From: an uncultured Bacteroidales bacterium
Lineage (GTDB): Bacteria; Bacteroidota; Bacteroidia; Bacteroidales; Paludibacteraceae
Length of the DNA: 9,182 nucleotides
NCBI GenBank assembly: GCA_946184195.1
Contig: CAMHEP010000060.1
Span: forward strand, 1 to 9,182
Direction: 5' to 3'
A program made the position numbers and the translations under genes. The notes below the pieces were generated by a model. It was not told the origin of the DNA, did not search any database, and saw only the letters and a list, made by a program, of their open reading frames with translations. Below, piece after piece: positions 7,214-9,182 of this stretch. The stretch's first letter is position 1; every line of letters starts with the position of its first letter.

Positions 7214-7245
7214 TTTGGTCAATTCAAAAAAAAGTCGTACCTTTG
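7214..7245 (+). promoter_or_regulatory. Promoter of the ompA/lysM gene
   Basis: TTTG at 7214-7217, a 20-base spacer, then TACCTTTG at 7238-7245 reproduce the full Bacteroidetes -33/-7 consensus without a mismatch. The predicted transcript begins near 7250, giving a leader of about 45-50 bases that is A-rich and has no Shine-Dalgarno just before the ATG at 7298, a pattern known for strongly expressed Bacteroidetes genes. Confidence 0.82.
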
Positions 7246-7252
7246 CACGTTG

Positions 7253-7266
7253 AATAAGTACTTATT
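7253..7266. promoter_or_regulatory. Perfect 14-bp palindrome at the ompA-like gene leader
   Basis: AATAAGTACTTATT is a perfect dyad lying just after the -7 box, at the expected 5' end of the transcript. It could be a protein operator that blocks start-up, or form a small 5-bp hairpin with a GTAC loop protecting the mRNA 5' end. No regulator is encoded nearby, so its role is unassigned. Confidence 0.5.
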
Positions 7267-7297
7267 TGGAGAATAATCCACAAAACACAACCGAACC

Positions 7298-9061
7298 ATG
7301 GTAAGAAAACTACTCACATTGAGCCTTGCAGTGATGGCATTCAGTCTCACTTTCGCTCAAGAGGCACCCGAGCAAAATGCGGAGGTGCAAGCAGAGGATA
7401 CCGTCAAAGGTATTCACCCCTTTAAAGAAGCAACCAAGGTGGCTCCGAAGTGGGCACATTGGTCACTGATAGTGGAAGGAGGTATCAACTTTTTGGATGA
7501 TGATTTCCACTCGGAAGCTAAATCCGTACACTTAGGCTATCCGACCGTCGGCATCGGCGTTGAATATAACTTCCGTCCGAGTTGGTCAGTAGGTGTTGAT
7601 TACCGCTTTGCCATTCCTCGTGTAGAAGGAAATCCCGATGGTAGCAATGCAGATTTGCTCTACAAGGGCTACATGCATCGTCCCGAGGCATATATAGCGT
7701 TTGACCTGGTCAATGCTTTCTTCCCCGAAGCAACCAAGAAGATATTCTCGTTCAACCTGATTGCCGGTGGTGGTGCTGCCATCTACAAGCGCACAACTTT
7801 TTATCCTGACCAATACGGGGCAGACGGAAAGATTAAGAATGGCAACACCGCCAAGATGGAGCCGTCCAAAGACGATAAGTACAAAGCAACAGGATACCTG
7901 ATGGGTGGTGCGATGGCAGAGTTTAACCTCAACCGTAGTTTAGCACTCGGTGCCAAAGCGACCTATTCATTCTTCACCCGCGATGATATAGAGGGTCGTT
8001 ATGGTTCAAGCCTTGCCAGCAAGAACAACGATGGTATGTTCGACCTCAGTCTCTTCTTACGCTGGAAGATAGATGCTACCAAACGTTCGCACGTTCGTGA
8101 CGTAAGTAATATCGAAGACACAGAGGACTACTACCATATGCCTAATAAGCGCAGGAATAGTCCTGCAAACAACTACGCCGGAGAGCCCGGTGACAGCCGC
8201 GACATGGGTCAAGGAGCACCTCAACAACGTGGTACAGGTATGATGGCAGACGCTGCGCCGAAGCGCGACACCTTAGTGGTACTGCATCGTGATACCGTAG
8301 TGATGGCAGAGAAGGAAATAGCAGAGGTGATGCCTGCATCCAACTCCTATTATATATACTACAATCCTGACAAGTCGCAGATTGACAACGGTGGACTCAT
8401 GATTATCCAACAGGTAGCTGACCGCATGAACCGCGACACCGCGTTATACGCTATCGTAATTGGCTACTGCGACAATACGGCCAGCGAGGATTACAATATG
8501 AAACTGGCACAACGTCGTGCAGAGACCGCTGCAGACGAATTGGTTAGCGAGCATGGTATTGCAAGCGACCGCGTAGCAGTAGATGCCAAGGGTATCATCC
8601 GCGGTAAACGTAGTCTGGGAGCTTACGCTCCGAACCGTCGTATTGAGATTCGACTGGTGAACAAGGAGGAGTTTGAGGCTTTCCAAAATGCAAAGCAACA
8701 GCCCGCACAGCCGGAAGCTAAGGCTCAGAAACAAGAGGCTAAGGCAGAAGTTGCTCCTGCAGCTAAAGAGCAACCGGTAGCTAAAGCCGAGAAAGTGGAA
8801 GTGTTGGAAGGTGAGGAAAACACCTTGGCATACGCAGTGACGGAGAAGGGTGATAGCCTGACCAAGTTGGCGCGTCGTTACTACAACAACCCCTATAGTT
8901 GGATATACATCTATATGGCTAACACTGACAAATTGACCAATCCGGACTATGTACAGGATGGTGTAAAACTGCGTCTTCCAGTATTGACCGAGAGTCAGTG
9001 GCATGTAACGAAGGAGGAGTCAAAAGCTCAATTGGAAGCTTTCCTCGCTCAGAATAAATAA
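7298..9061 (+). CDS. Outer-membrane beta-barrel, OmpA-domain and LysM protein
   Basis: This 587-residue secreted protein is a likely outer-membrane anchor to peptidoglycan. A signal peptide spans about 1-20 (MVRKLL, hydrophobic core, cleavage after SLTFA). Residues about 50-258 show alternating strands and aromatic ends typical of an eight-strand-like beta-barrel, ending in FLRWKID. A polar linker (about 260-348) leads to an OmpA peptidoglycan-binding domain (about 350-453): GYCDNTAS carries D392, and LAQRRAE carries R407, spaced as the Asp/Arg pair known to bind diaminopimelate; NRRIEIRL ends the domain. A charged Ala/Lys/Glu/Pro linker with four Ala-Lys units (470-505) follows, then a LysM domain (about 509-562; VTEKGDSLTKLARRYYNN). 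The start is ATG behind a clear promoter. It is similar in plan to Bacteroidales OmpA/LysM proteins; I do not give a symbol. Confidence 0.92.
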   Translation: MVRKLLTLSLAVMAFSLTFAQEAPEQNAEVQAEDTVKGIHPFKEATKVAPKWAHWSLIVEGGINFLDDDFHSEAKSVHLGYPTVGIGVEYNFRPSWSVGVDYRFAIPRVEGNPDGSNADLLYKGYMHRPEAYIAFDLVNAFFPEATKKIFSFNLIAGGGAAIYKRTTFYPDQYGADGKIKNGNTAKMEPSKDDKYKATGYLMGGAMAEFNLNRSLALGAKATYSFFTRDDIEGRYGSSLASKNNDGMFDLSLFLRWKIDATKRSHVRDVSNIEDTEDYYHMPNKRRNSPANNYAGEPGDSRDMGQGAPQQRGTGMMADAAPKRDTLVVLHRDTVVMAEKEIAEVMPASNSYYIYYNPDKSQIDNGGLMIIQQVADRMNRDTALYAIVIGYCDNTASEDYNMKLAQRRAETAADELVSEHGIASDRVAVDAKGIIRGKRSLGAYAPNRRIEIRLVNKEEFEAFQNAKQQPAQPEAKAQKQEAKAEVAPAAKEQPVAKAEKVEVLEGEENTLAYAVTEKGDSLTKLARRYYNNPYSWIYIYMANTDKLTNPDYVQDGVKLRLPVLTESQWHVTKEESKAQLEAFLAQNK

Positions 9062-9074
9062 TCGGTTCGCCGAT
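9061..9074 (+). other. Stem-loop directly after the ompA-like gene
   Basis: ATCGG (9061-9065) and CCGAT (9070-9074) form a perfect 5-bp stem around the tetraloop TTCG, beginning at the last base of the stop codon. No T-tract follows, so it is not a canonical intrinsic terminator; it may protect the mRNA 3' end or be a processing site. Confidence 0.5.
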
Positions 9075-9082
9075 ACGAAATA

Positions 9083-9104
9083 CGTCGCCGGAAAGCAAGC
9101 GACG
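9083..9104 (+). other. Stem-loop immediately upstream of the tRNA
   Basis: CGTCGC (9083-9088) pairs perfectly with GCGACG (9099-9104) around a 10-base loop. It ends two bases before the first tRNA nucleotide and has no T-tract. It may guide 5' processing of a longer ompA-tRNA transcript, or be a weak terminator. Confidence 0.45.
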
Positions 9105-9106
9105 AT

Positions 9107-9181
9107 GGTCCCGTAGCTCAGTTGGTTAGTAGCACCTGACTCATAATCAGGGGGTCCTTGGTTCAAGCCCAAGCGGGACCA
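9107..9181 (+). tRNA. tRNA with anticodon CAU (Met elongator or Ile2)
   Basis: The cloverleaf is clear: acceptor stem GGTCCCG (9107-9113) with CGGGACC (9174-9180); anticodon stem CCTGA (9135-9139) with TCAGG (9147-9151); loop CTCATAA with anticodon CAT at 9142-9144; T-stem CTTGG (9157-9161) with CCAAG (9169-9173) and loop TTCAAGC. The discriminator base is A at 9181; one more base (C) is visible before the window ends, so whether CCA is encoded cannot be told. It is not an initiator type, because the first acceptor pair is a normal G-C. C4-G69 and C5-G68 resemble the E. coli Ile2 pattern recognised by TilS, so Ile2 is possible; elongator Met is equally plausible. The D-arm has one extra T. 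Confidence 0.93.
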
Positions 9182-9182
9182 C

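Noticed and set aside
8717..8790. GCTAA(A/G)G repeats in the ompA-like gene as a DNA repeat element
   Set aside because: The four copies encode the Ala-Lys units of the linker between the OmpA and LysM domains and are unevenly spaced; they are explained by low-complexity protein sequence.

Overview
The window looks like ordinary chromosomal DNA from a member of the Bacteroidales (phylum Bacteroidota). Three things point there. Promoter elements match the Bacteroidetes sigma-factor pattern (-33 TTTG, about 20 bases, -7 TAxxTTTG) in front of cysS, pta and the OmpA-like gene. Convincing, well-placed Shine-Dalgarno sequences are absent before the starts. The gene contents fit as well: a UbiA prenyltransferase beside Maf, a KMGKS-type CysRS, and an OmpA-family protein that ends in LysM. 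I cannot assign a genus.

Layout. A + strand cysteinyl-tRNA synthetase gene (cysS, 63-1529) opens the window behind its own -7 box. It converges on a block of five minus-strand genes read from 7065 down to 1575: pta, ackA, a GH13 alpha-amylase-family enzyme, a UbiA-family prenyltransferase and maf. Spacing inside the block is 53, 40, 0 and 1 bases. No internal intrinsic terminator is visible, and a strong hairpin plus T-tract lies just after maf, so the five are probably one transcript. Divergent from pta, across a 232-base region with back-to-back promoters and A/T-tracts, is a + strand gene for a secreted outer-membrane beta-barrel/OmpA/LysM protein (7298-9061). It is followed by two stem-loops without T-tracts and then a tRNA with anticodon CAU at the window edge. 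No stretch above 300 bases lacks a gene.

Function. Pta and AckA convert acetyl-CoA to acetate and ATP, the standard fermentative energy step. The GH13 enzyme has no signal peptide and would act on internal alpha-glucans or imported maltodextrins, so it could supply the glucose units whose fermentation ends in Pta-AckA. UbiA is an integral membrane prenyltransferase of the type often annotated in Bacteroidetes as geranylgeranylglycerol-phosphate geranylgeranyltransferase; its true product is uncertain. Maf is a house-cleaning nucleotide pyrophosphatase of the dTTP/UTP type. The OmpA/LysM protein should tie the outer membrane to peptidoglycan through two different binding modules.

I do not see a mobile element, CRISPR array, phage gene or defence system. 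The points most worth checking are small: a 13-base tandem repeat that seems to have copied the maf 3' end into the terminator, a TTG start on the amylase gene, a palindrome at the expected transcript start of the ompA-like gene, a one-base insertion in the tRNA D-arm, and the unresolved substrate of the UbiA enzyme.
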